DNA from: Rhizobiales bacterium CCH10-E5
GTDB lineage: Bacteria > Pseudomonadota > Alphaproteobacteria > Rhizobiales > Beijerinckiaceae
Assembly (NCBI GenBank): GCA_001556125.1
Contig: LSIG01000103.1
Span: 1 to 46,418 of the forward strand
Direction of reading: 5' to 3'
Length of the DNA: 46,418 bases
Shown here one piece after another: positions 24,233-31,330 of the stretch. Made by a program: the position numbers and the translations under genes. The notes under the pieces were generated by a model. It ran no database searches, was not told where the DNA came from, and worked only from the letters and a program-made list of their open reading frames with translations. How positions within the stretch are numbered: the first letter of the stretch is position 1; every line of letters begins with the position of its first letter.

Positions 24233-25030
24233 ATGTCCCACCTCAAGATCCGCCCCTCCGGCCGCCAAGGGCTCGTGACCCGCGTCACGCCGCAGAGCGC
24301 CGGCTGGACCTATGTCGGCTTCGAACTGCACCGGCTCGAGGCCGGCGAGAGCGTGTCAGCGGCGACGGGAGATCGCGAGGCCTGCCTCGTCTTCGTCACC
24401 GGCAAGGGCAACGTCGCCGCGGGCGGGCAGGCTCTCGGCGAACTCGGCCAGCGCATGAGCCCCTTCGAGGGCAAGCCCTGGTCGGTCTATGTCCCGCAGG
24501 GGGCGGACTGGTCGGTGACCGCGACCACCGATCTGGAACTCGCGGTCTGCACCGCGCCCGGCCTGAACGGCGGCCTGCCCGTGCGGGTGATCGCTCCCGA
24601 CGATCTCGGCCAGGAGGTCCGCGGCAAGGGCTCCAACACCCGCCACGTCACCAACATCCTGCCCGAGAACGAGCCGGCGGATTCGCTCCTCGTCGTCGAG
24701 GTGATCACGCCCGCCGGCAACACCTCGAGCTATCCGCCGCACAAGCACGACGAGGACGACCTTCCGCGCGAAAGCTATCTGGAAGAGACCTACTACCACC
24801 GGCTGAACCCGCCGCAGGGCTTCGGCTTCCAGCGCGTCTACACCGACGACCGCAGCCTCGACGAAGCCATGGCGATCGAGGATGGCGACGTCGTGCTGGT
24901 GCCGAAGGGCTACCACCCCTGCGCCACCTGCCACGGCTACGATCTCTATTATCTCAACGTCATGGCCGGCCCGAAGCGGACCTGGAAGTTCCACAACGCC
25001 GCCGAGCATGAGTGGCTGACGAAGCTGTGA
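24233..25030 (+). CDS. iolB: 5-deoxy-glucuronate isomerase (IolB)
   Basis: A 265-residue bicupin that isomerises 5-deoxyglucuronate to 5-dehydro-2-deoxygluconate, the IolC substrate. The metal-binding cupin motif is visible as YPPHKHDEDD with a later LEETYYHRLNPPQGFGFQ, and the second conserved segment is VLVPKGYHPC. The ATG at 24233 has AGGA upstream. A longer frame reading back to 23894 overlaps iolE in another frame and is not real. It is the last iol gene here. IolG and IolA are absent from the window. Confidence 0.95.
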   Translation: MSHLKIRPSGRQGLVTRVTPQSAGWTYVGFELHRLEAGESVSAATGDREACLVFVTGKGNVAAGGQALGELGQRMSPFEGKPWSVYVPQGADWSVTATTDLELAVCTAPGLNGGLPVRVIAPDDLGQEVRGKGSNTRHVTNILPENEPADSLLVVEVITPAGNTSSYPPHKHDEDDLPRESYLEETYYHRLNPPQGFGFQRVYTDDRSLDEAMAIEDGDVVLVPKGYHPCATCHGYDLYYLNVMAGPKRTWKFHNAAEHEWLTKL

Positions 25031-25046
25031 GCCCCACACGGTGATG

Positions 25047-25083
25047 CGTCATCCTGGGCGGCCGAAGGCCGACCGGGATGACG
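25047..25083. repeat. Palindromic repeat, family C (short copy)
   Basis: A 37-bp copy reading CGTCATCCTGGGCGGCCGAA and ending ACCGGGATGACG. It matches the outer ends of the family C elements but lacks the internal hairpin, which looks like a deletion of the middle. It lies between the convergent iolB and lipoprotein genes. Confidence 0.8.
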
Positions 25084-25115
25084 GCCTGAGGCGGGACAGT
25101 CAGCGGCGAACCTCC

Positions 25116-25433
25116 TCACGCCCCGCATTTGTAAACCGTCCCGGTCGTCGACGGCCCCTTCCACTTGATGTCGGCGACGCTGGTCAGGACATGGGTGCCG
25201 CCGAGATCGGCCGCCCGGATCTTCAGCCGCGAGATCGCAGCATCCCGCGCCTTGTCGAGGATCAGGACGGAATGCAGCTCGGAGGCGCCGTCGATCTCGC
25301 CGAGGCTGGTGCAGGATTCCACCACCGCCTTGTTGTCCGTCAGCACGACGATGTTGGACCGCGAGGTCGGGATCGCGCAGGCGCCGAGCAGTAGGGGCAG
25401 CGCCAGAGCGGGCAGCAGCGGGAGACGGGGCAT
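25116..25433 (-). CDS. Small lipoprotein, DUF4156-like
   Basis: A 105-residue putative envelope lipoprotein. The signal peptide ends in a lipobox (LGAC, Cys19). The mature part has VVLTDNKAVVESC and, near the end, AADLGGTHVLTSV, a layout seen in DUF4156 and RcsF-like lipoproteins in which two cysteines may pair (the last near the C-terminus, YKCGA). The ATG at 25433 has GAGGA upstream and gives a proper signal peptide; an upstream start does not. It is the last gene on the minus strand after the ABC ATPase, 84 bases away. Function unknown. Confidence 0.75.
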   Translation of the reverse strand: MPRLPLLPALALPLLLGACAIPTSRSNIVVLTDNKAVVESCTSLGEIDGASELHSVLILDKARDAAISRLKIRAADLGGTHVLTSVADIKWKGPSTTGTVYKCGA

Positions 25434-25517
25434 GAAGGCTGTCCTCGGGCGGTGGCGAAACATCATGCGCCATGATCCGCCGCTTTGCCGCAAATTCAAG
25501 GCGCGATCGCGGACCGG

Positions 25518-27257
25518 CTAGCGGGCGGTCGGCCCGCCGAGATGCAGCACGGCGTCGAGCAGCGTGCGCGCATAGTCCGTCTGCGGCGCGGCGAAGAGCG
25601 AGAGGCTCTCGCCCTGCTCGACGATCCGCCCGTTCTGCATCACCACGGTGCGCTCGCACATCATCCGCACGACGTTGAGATCATGGCTGACGAAGAGCAG
25701 CGCCAGATCATCCTCGCGCCGCAGCCGGTCGAGCAGTTGCAGGATCACCGCCTGCACGGAGACGTCGAGCGCCGCCGTCGGCTCGTCGAGGATCAGGAGC
25801 CGCGGCCGGCAGGCAATGGCGCGCGCGATGCCGACACGCGCCTTCTGGCCGCCCGAGAGCTGGTGCGGGAAGCGCTCCAGCAGGCTGCTCGGCAAGCCGG
25901 CGCGCTCGGCGCATTCGCTGACGCGGGCGGTCAGCGCCGCCCCGTCCTTCATGTTGAGCAGCCGGCGCAGCGGATGGGCGATGCAGTCGAAGGCGTTGAA
26001 GCGCGGATTGAGGCTGTCGGTCGGGTCCTGGAAGACGATCTGGATGTCCTTGCGCAGCGGCGAGCGGTGAAAGTCGCGCGCGGCTTGAGTCCCGATCGCC
26101 TGCCCGTCGAACAGGATCTCGCCCTCGCTGGCGTCGATCAGCCGGCAGACCAGCCGTGAGATCGTGCTCTTGCCCGAGCCGGATTCACCGACGAGGCCGA
26201 GGCTCTCGCCGGCCCGGATCGCGAAGGAGACGTCGTTCACCGCGACGACGCCGCGGTCATAGCGCTTCACCAGGTTCTGGACCTCGAGCAGCAGCGGCGT
26301 GCCGGGGGCGGGCCTGTTCGCGGACTGCTCCTCGCCGTCATTGCGAGCGGAGCGAAGCAATCCAGCCAGGCTCGGCGCCCCTTCCCCCTGGATTGCTTCG
26401 TCGGCTGCGCCTCCTCGCAATGACGACGGCGCCAGATCGGCGATCGTCGAGGTCGCTGTCGGGGAGGCTGCGACCAGGCGCTTGGTGTAGGGGTGCTGCG
26501 GCGCGCTGAACAGGGACAGCGGCTGCGCCTCCTCGACGACCTTGCCCTGCTCCATCACGCAGACGCGCTGGCAGTAGCGCGAGGCCAGCCCGAGGTCGTG
26601 CGTGATCAGGATCATCGCCATGCCGCGCTCGGCGGTGATCTGCGACAGCAGGTCCATCACCGTCTTCTGCGTGGTGACGTCGAGCCCCGTCGTCGGCTCG
26701 TCGGCGATCAGCAGCTTGGGTGCGCAGGCGATCGCCATCGCGATCATGACGCGCTGGCACATGCCGCCCGAGAGCTCGTGCGGATAGGCGTCGAGCCGCT
26801 TTTCGGGCTCGCGGATCAGCACCGCCTTGAGCAGCTCGAGCGCCCGCGCCCGGCCCTCGCCCGGCGAGATCGGCTCATGCGCCATGATCGCGTCCGCGAT
26901 CTGCTGGCCGACCGTGCGGATCGGGTTCAGCGCGCCGCGCGGATTCTGGAAGATCATCGAGATCGCCGCGCCATGCAGGCGGCGCAGCTGCTTCGAAGAC
27001 GCCGTGGTGATGTCCTCGCCGGCGAAGCGGATGCTCCCCTGGCTGACCCGGCCCGACGCATCGAGCAGCCGCGTCACCGCGAACGCCGTCACCGATTTGC
27101 CCGAACCGCTCTCGCCGACGACGCCGAGCGTCTCGCCCGCCGCGACGCAGAAGGACACGCCGCGCACCGCCTCGACCAGCCCGCGCCGCGTCGAAAAGGT
27201 GACGTGCAGATCGTCGATGGCGAGGAGGGGGGCGGTGCTGGCAGGCATAGTGTTCAT
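25518..27257 (-). CDS. Peptide-type ABC transporter, fused dual ATPase with repeat-encoded linker
   Basis: A 579-residue protein with two nucleotide-binding domains, equivalent to DppD plus DppF or to YejF/GsiA. Each half has a Walker A (GESGSGKS, about 48-55 and again near 352), an ABC signature (LSGGM, LSGGQ) and a Walker B (LLIADEPT, LLILDEPT). Residues ~278-307 between the halves are encoded by a complete 90-bp palindromic repeat, which keeps the frame open and explains a length above the usual ~540. The ATG at 27257 is chosen; an upstream start at 27302 lies in another repeat. It belongs with the two permeases and the binding protein upstream on the same strand. Confidence 0.92.
   Translation of the reverse strand: MNTMPASTAPLLAIDDLHVTFSTRRGLVEAVRGVSFCVAAGETLGVVGESGSGKSVTAFAVTRLLDASGRVSQGSIRFAGEDITTASSKQLRRLHGAAISMIFQNPRGALNPIRTVGQQIADAIMAHEPISPGEGRARALELLKAVLIREPEKRLDAYPHELSGGMCQRVMIAMAIACAPKLLIADEPTTGLDVTTQKTVMDLLSQITAERGMAMILITHDLGLASRYCQRVCVMEQGKVVEEAQPLSLFSAPQHPYTKRLVAASPTATSTIADLAPSSLRGGAADEAIQGEGAPSLAGLLRSARNDGEEQSANRPAPGTPLLLEVQNLVKRYDRGVVAVNDVSFAIRAGESLGLVGESGSGKSTISRLVCRLIDASEGEILFDGQAIGTQAARDFHRSPLRKDIQIVFQDPTDSLNPRFNAFDCIAHPLRRLLNMKDGAALTARVSECAERAGLPSSLLERFPHQLSGGQKARVGIARAIACRPRLLILDEPTAALDVSVQAVILQLLDRLRREDDLALLFVSHDLNVVRMMCERTVVMQNGRIVEQGESLSLFAAPQTDYARTLLDAVLHLGGPTAR
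26336..26425. repeat. Palindromic repeat, family A, inside the ABC ATPase gene
   Basis: A 90-bp family A element (left arm CGTCATTGCGAGCGGAGCGA, right end CTCGCAATGACG) lying wholly within a coding region, exactly 30 codons long and free of stops in the gene's frame. It encodes SSLRGGAADEAIQ at its start and GLLRSARND at its end, between the two ATPase domains. The right arm is the longer variant with TCGTCGGCTGCGCCTC. Confidence 0.92.
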
Positions 27258-27286
27258 GGTCTCGCGCCCGTGGCTCGGACCCTCTT

Positions 27287-27433
27287 CGTCATTCCGGGGC
27301 ATCGCGAAGCGATGAGCCCGGAACCCAGAACCGATGCCGGCTGGGCAGGAGGCGAAGCACGTCCCGTCATTTCCGCTTAAAGCCTGAGGTTCTGGGTTCC
27401 GGGCTCGCCCCTTCGGGCCGCCCCGGAATGACG
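27287..27433. repeat. Palindromic repeat, family D (long copy)
   Basis: A 147-bp element with ends CGTCATTCCGGGGC and CCCCGGAATGACG and inner arms CCCGGAACCCAGAACC and GGTTCTGGGTTCCGGG. It lies between the permease gene at 27459 and the ATPase gene, ending 29 bases before the ATPase start in the direction of transcription. Confidence 0.9.
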
Positions 27434-27458
27434 GAGAGGTTCCGGCATGAAACGACCA

Positions 27459-28307
27459 TCACGTCCGCATCCGCGGGTCGAGGATGTCGCGCAGGCCATC
27501 GCCGAGCAGGTTGAAGCACAGGACCGTCAGCATCAGCGCCAGCCCCGGAAAGGCGACGAGCCACCATTTACCGGTCGAGATGAAGCGCGCGCCTTCCGCG
27601 ACCATGATGCCCCATTCCGGCGTCGGCGCGGAGACGCCGAGCCCGATGAAGGAAAGCCCCGCCGCGTTCAGGATCGCCCATCCAAGATTGAGCGAGACCT
27701 GCACCGCCATGGCCGGCAGCACGTTGGGCAGCAGGAAGCGCAGCACCACCGAGACATGGCTGTCGCCGCTGGCGCGCGCCGCCTCGACCCAGCCGGCATT
27801 GCGCCGGACATTCACCTCGGCCCGCGCGAAGCGGATGTAGAAGGGCAGGTTGATGATCGCGGTCGCGATGACGATGTTCTCGACCCGGTTGCCGAGCGCG
27901 GCGACCATCGCCATCGCCAGCACGAAGAGCGGGAAGGCCATCAGCACGTCGACGAAGCGCCCGACATAGCGATCGAGCCGCCCGCCGGTATAGCCGCAGA
28001 GCGCGCCGATGACCGCGCCGAGCACGAAGGACAGGCTCACCGCCGAGGCCGCGATGGCGAGATCGAGCCGCGCCGCGACGATCAGCCGGCTGAACACGTC
28101 GCGGCCGAGCTGGTCGGTGCCCGCCCAATAGGTCGCGCTCGGCGGCTTCAGCGCATTGGCGACATCCGACGCGATCGGGTCGAAGGGCACGATCCACGGC
28201 CCAATGACGGCGAGCACGCAGAGGATGAAGGCGCCGGCGGCGGCGACCGCCGTGACCGGGTTGCCGCGCAGAATCCAGACGGTGTGGCGCAGCGTAGAGG
28301 AGGTCAT
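27459..28307 (-). CDS. Peptide-type ABC transporter permease (DppC-like)
   Basis: A 282-residue inner-membrane permease with about six helices. The N-terminal segment (WAGTDQLGRDVFSRLI) is typical of DppC/OppC subunits. The EAA loop that contacts the ATPase reads EAARASGDSHVSVVLRFLLP, and the C-terminal GDGLRDILDPRMR is the family ending. It pairs with the DppB-like permease upstream to form the channel. Repeats lie in the gaps on both sides, which is unusual for a compact ABC operon. Confidence 0.93.
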   Translation of the reverse strand: MTSSTLRHTVWILRGNPVTAVAAAGAFILCVLAVIGPWIVPFDPIASDVANALKPPSATYWAGTDQLGRDVFSRLIVAARLDLAIAASAVSLSFVLGAVIGALCGYTGGRLDRYVGRFVDVLMAFPLFVLAMAMVAALGNRVENIVIATAIINLPFYIRFARAEVNVRRNAGWVEAARASGDSHVSVVLRFLLPNVLPAMAVQVSLNLGWAILNAAGLSFIGLGVSAPTPEWGIMVAEGARFISTGKWWLVAFPGLALMLTVLCFNLLGDGLRDILDPRMRT

Positions 28308-28324
28308 GAGATGGCTCCTCCCCT

Positions 28325-28414
28325 GTCATTCTCGGGCGAAGCGAAGCGCAGACCCGAGACTCTCAACGAGGAGAGGCTCGTTTCCGAGATGGTCGGGTCA
28401 AGCCCGACCATGAC
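28325..28414. repeat. Palindromic repeat, family B
   Basis: A 90-bp copy related to 16047-16123 and 24136-24211, with GTCATTCTCGGGCGAAGCGA at one end and GACCATGAC at the other. It sits 17 bases upstream of the DppC-like gene start, in the opposite orientation relative to transcription compared with the copy before iolB. Confidence 0.88.
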
Positions 28415-28431
28415 GCATCTATGAAAACCCC

Positions 28432-29463
28432 TCATTCCACCGAGACCCTCGGATCGGCGATGCCATAGAGCACGTCCACGGTCAGGTTCACCACGACGAA
28501 GATCGAGGCCATCAGCAGCACGAAGCCCTGCACCGGCGCATAGTCCGACGAGAGCAGCGCATCGAGCGCATAGGAGGCGACGCCGGGCCAGGAGAACACC
28601 TTCTCGACGAGCACGTTCGCGCCGAGCATGGTCGAGAACACGATGCCCGCGATGGTCAGCACCGGCAGCAGCGCGTTGCGCAGCGCATAGGTGACGATGA
28701 CCTTGGCCGGCGGCAGGCCGAGCGAGCGCGCGGTGCGGACGAAGTCGCTGCCGAGCGAGGCCAGCATCGCCGCGCGCGTGATGCGCGCCAGCGGCGCCAC
28801 CACGAACAGCGCCATCGTCGTCGCCGGCAGCACAAGCTGCGCCGCGGCGGCGCGCCAGCCCTCCCAGTCCCCGGCCAGCGCGAAATCGATCAGCAGGAAG
28901 CCGGTCACGCGCGGCGGCAGCGAGGTGAAGATGTCGACGCGGCCGGTCGGGTCGGGCGCCAAGCCCAGCAGGTAGTAGAAGGCGTAGATCAGCAGCAGGC
29001 CGGAGACGAAGGTCGGCACACAGACGCCGAGCGCGCAGATGAAGCGCACGAGATGGTCGATCCAGGAGCCCTGCCGCAGCGCCGCCGCAACGCCGAGCGG
29101 AATTGCCGTCAGCAGCGCGATCAGCAGCGCCGAGAAGGTCAGCTCCAGCGAGGCCGGCAGCCGCGACTTCAGATCCGCCAGAACCGGCTGCCCCGTGGTC
29201 AGCGACCGCCCGAGATTGCCCGAGCCGATATCGCCGAGATAGCGCAGCAGCTGCTCGGGCACCGGTTTGTCGAGGCCCATCTGCTTGCGGATCATCTCGA
29301 TCTCCTCCTTCCCGGCGCTGGGGCCGGACGCGAAGAACACCGCCGGATCGCCCGGCAGCACCCGCATCAAGAGGAAGGTGAAGACCAGCACGCCGAACAG
29401 CGCCGGCAGCGACGAAGCGAAGCGCCAGCCGGCCCGTTTGGCGGTGGTGGAGAGTTGCGACAT
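28432..29463 (-). CDS. Peptide-type ABC transporter permease (DppB-like)
   Basis: A 343-residue inner-membrane permease. The first helix segment (FTFLLMRVLPGDPAVFF) and the EAA-type loop TARSLGLPPAKVIVTYALRN are typical of DppB/OppB subunits, as is the C-terminal DVLYGIADPRVSVE. It would form a heterodimeric channel with the DppC-like protein downstream. A family B repeat separates it from that gene, and a family C repeat separates it from the binding protein gene upstream. Confidence 0.93.
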   Translation of the reverse strand: MSQLSTTAKRAGWRFASSLPALFGVLVFTFLLMRVLPGDPAVFFASGPSAGKEEIEMIRKQMGLDKPVPEQLLRYLGDIGSGNLGRSLTTGQPVLADLKSRLPASLELTFSALLIALLTAIPLGVAAALRQGSWIDHLVRFICALGVCVPTFVSGLLLIYAFYYLLGLAPDPTGRVDIFTSLPPRVTGFLLIDFALAGDWEGWRAAAAQLVLPATTMALFVVAPLARITRAAMLASLGSDFVRTARSLGLPPAKVIVTYALRNALLPVLTIAGIVFSTMLGANVLVEKVFSWPGVASYALDALLSSDYAPVQGFVLLMASIFVVVNLTVDVLYGIADPRVSVE

Positions 29464-29497
29464 GAGTTGTCTCGCTCGCCCTTGATCAATTCCTCAC

Positions 29498-29607
29498 CGT
29501 CATCCTGGACAAGCCGCGAAGCGGCGCAGGCCGGGATCCATCATAGGGCACCGCAGTGCTTTATGATGGAGCCCGGGACTTCGCATGCGCGAAGCCCCAG
29601 GATGACG
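29498..29607. repeat. Palindromic repeat, family C
   Basis: A 110-bp element with ends CCGTCATCCTGG and CCAGGATGACGG and inner arms CGGGATCCATCATAGGGC and TTTATGATGGAGCCCGGG. It lies between the binding protein gene and the DppB-like gene, 34 bases before the latter's start. Confidence 0.9.
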
Positions 29608-29637
29608 GTGTGCGTTTGCGAGCCGATCAGCCCAACA

Positions 29638-31245
29638 TCACTTCCGGCTCAGATCCCGGAAGTCGATCTGGCGGTGGAACTGGTAGACATAGCCCTCGAT
29701 CGAGGGCGCCATCACCGCGTCCTGCGAGGGCTGCCAGAGCGGGATCTGCGGCATCAGCTCGAAATGCCGCGTGTTCAGCTGCTTGCCCAGGGCCGCATAC
29801 TTGGCCATGTCGGGCTCGAAGCGGGCGGTCTGGGCCCATTCCGTGATCTGCGGATCGTTGATCGAGGAATAGTTCCAGCGGATCGGGCCGATGTAGAAGT
29901 TGCGGTAAAAGTAATCCATCGAGGGCAGCCAGGCGACGATGCCCTCGGTGAAGAAAGGCACCTTCTTCTCGTTGATCAGCGTCGACATCTGCGCGTCCGG
30001 CAGCTTCTGGATCTCGACCTTGATGCCGATCTTGGCGAGCGCCTCCTTCAGCAGCGCCGCCATCGGCTCGGCCGTGCCGGCCTGGCCAACATTGAAGGAG
30101 AAGGTCGTCGAGAACCCGTCCGGGAAGCCCGCCGCGGTCAGCAGCTTCTTGGCCTCCGCGAGGTCGGTCTTCACCGGCTGCGGGATCGGGAAGGTCTCGC
30201 CCGTCGGCGCCTTGCCGTCCGCCCAGGTCGCGCCATAGAGCGGCTTGCCCCGGCCGAACAGCGCCGCCTTGAACATGTCCTCATAGGGCAGCGCATAGGC
30301 GATCGCCTTGCGCACCTCGAGCTTGTCGAAGGGCGGCATCTGGTTGTTGAACGAGACGAAGGTGATGGCGTTGTATTGCGGGGTCGAAATGACCTTGAGC
30401 TTGCCCTTCTTCTCGAGATCGGCGGCGTCGGTCGCCTGCAGGTCGATGGCGATGTCGGCATCGCCCTTCTCGACGAGGTTGGCGCGGGTCGCCGCCTCGG
30501 GGATCGTCTGGGTGATGATGCGCTTGAAGGCGGCGGGCTTGTCGGCCGAGCCGCGGTTCCAGTCCGGGTTGCGGCGCAGGATCGTGGTCTCGCCCGGCTT
30601 GAAGCTCTCGATGATATAGGCGCCGGAGCCGGCGGTGTTCTCCTTCAGCCAGGCCAGCGCCCAGGGGTCCTCCGGCGTCGCCTTCGACTTGGCGAGCTTG
30701 GAGTTGAAGATCACCGGATAGACCACGGCGAGATTGGCGAGCGCCAGCTTGTCGGGCTTCGGCAGCGTGACCTCGAAGGTGTGGGCGTCGACGACCTTGA
30801 ACTGGTCTGGGCTGGTCAGCGAACCGGTCAGGAGCTGGCCCTTGCCGAGCACATTGGCCGTGACGGCGCGGTCGAGCGACCACTTCACGTCTTCCGCCGT
30901 CACCGGCGTGCCGTCGTGGAACTTGGCGTCCTTGCGCAGCTTGAAGGTGATCTTCAGCCCGTCGGGGCTGACCGTGTAGCTCTCGGCGAGCTCGGGCTGG
31001 AACTTGTCCAGATCGAAGACCCATTTGCCGTCGAGTTGCTTCTTTCCGAAGGAGAGCAGGCGGTCATAGGTCAGGAGCGAGAGGCCGAAAGCCTCGCGGG
31101 TCGAGCCCGGAATGTTCGGATCGAGCGTGTTGATCGCGGCGCCGGTGACGTGGCGCAGCGTCTCGGCGCGCGTCTGCGCCAGAGCCGGCAGCGCCGTTGT
31201 CGTCAACAGTGCCGCCGCGAGGCAGGCGGTCCGCAGCATGCTCAT
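29638..31245 (-). CDS. ABC transporter solute-binding protein, family 5
   Basis: A 535-residue periplasmic receptor of the peptide/nickel/glutathione type (SBP_bac_5). A Sec signal peptide ends near LPALAQ (residue ~24). The mature N-terminus has NTLDPNIPGSTREAFGLSLL, and the conserved core follows as LRKDAKFHDGTPVTAEDVKW and GSGAYIIESFKPG. GAGGGG precedes the ATG. It is the first gene of the ABC operon, followed by two permeases and the fused ATPase. Family 5 receptors bind peptides but also sugars, opines or metal chelates, so the ligand is open. Confidence 0.93.
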   Translation of the reverse strand: MSMLRTACLAAALLTTTALPALAQTRAETLRHVTGAAINTLDPNIPGSTREAFGLSLLTYDRLLSFGKKQLDGKWVFDLDKFQPELAESYTVSPDGLKITFKLRKDAKFHDGTPVTAEDVKWSLDRAVTANVLGKGQLLTGSLTSPDQFKVVDAHTFEVTLPKPDKLALANLAVVYPVIFNSKLAKSKATPEDPWALAWLKENTAGSGAYIIESFKPGETTILRRNPDWNRGSADKPAAFKRIITQTIPEAATRANLVEKGDADIAIDLQATDAADLEKKGKLKVISTPQYNAITFVSFNNQMPPFDKLEVRKAIAYALPYEDMFKAALFGRGKPLYGATWADGKAPTGETFPIPQPVKTDLAEAKKLLTAAGFPDGFSTTFSFNVGQAGTAEPMAALLKEALAKIGIKVEIQKLPDAQMSTLINEKKVPFFTEGIVAWLPSMDYFYRNFYIGPIRWNYSSINDPQITEWAQTARFEPDMAKYAALGKQLNTRHFELMPQIPLWQPSQDAVMAPSIEGYVYQFHRQIDFRDLSRK

Positions 31246-31284
31246 GATGATCCCCTCTGTTTTTGTGGTTCGGTCGACAGGTTG

Positions 31285-31298
31285 GTTCCGAACGGAAC
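31285..31298. promoter_or_regulatory. Dyad upstream of the ABC operon
   Basis: Perfect inverted repeat GTTCC-GAAC-GGAAC, 40-53 bases upstream of the binding protein gene in the 85-base gap after the flavoprotein gene. This is a reasonable place for an operator of the ABC operon. Its arms resemble those of the dyad at 17978-17993 but with a shorter spacing. The regulator is unknown. Confidence 0.4.
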
Positions 31299-31330
31299 AG
31301 GATGCAAGCGGGGTGCCATGCGCGCCACGC

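Noticed and set aside
27258..27302. Longer N-terminus for the ABC ATPase
   Set aside because: The upstream start falls within a palindromic repeat. The domain begins normally after the ATG at 27257.
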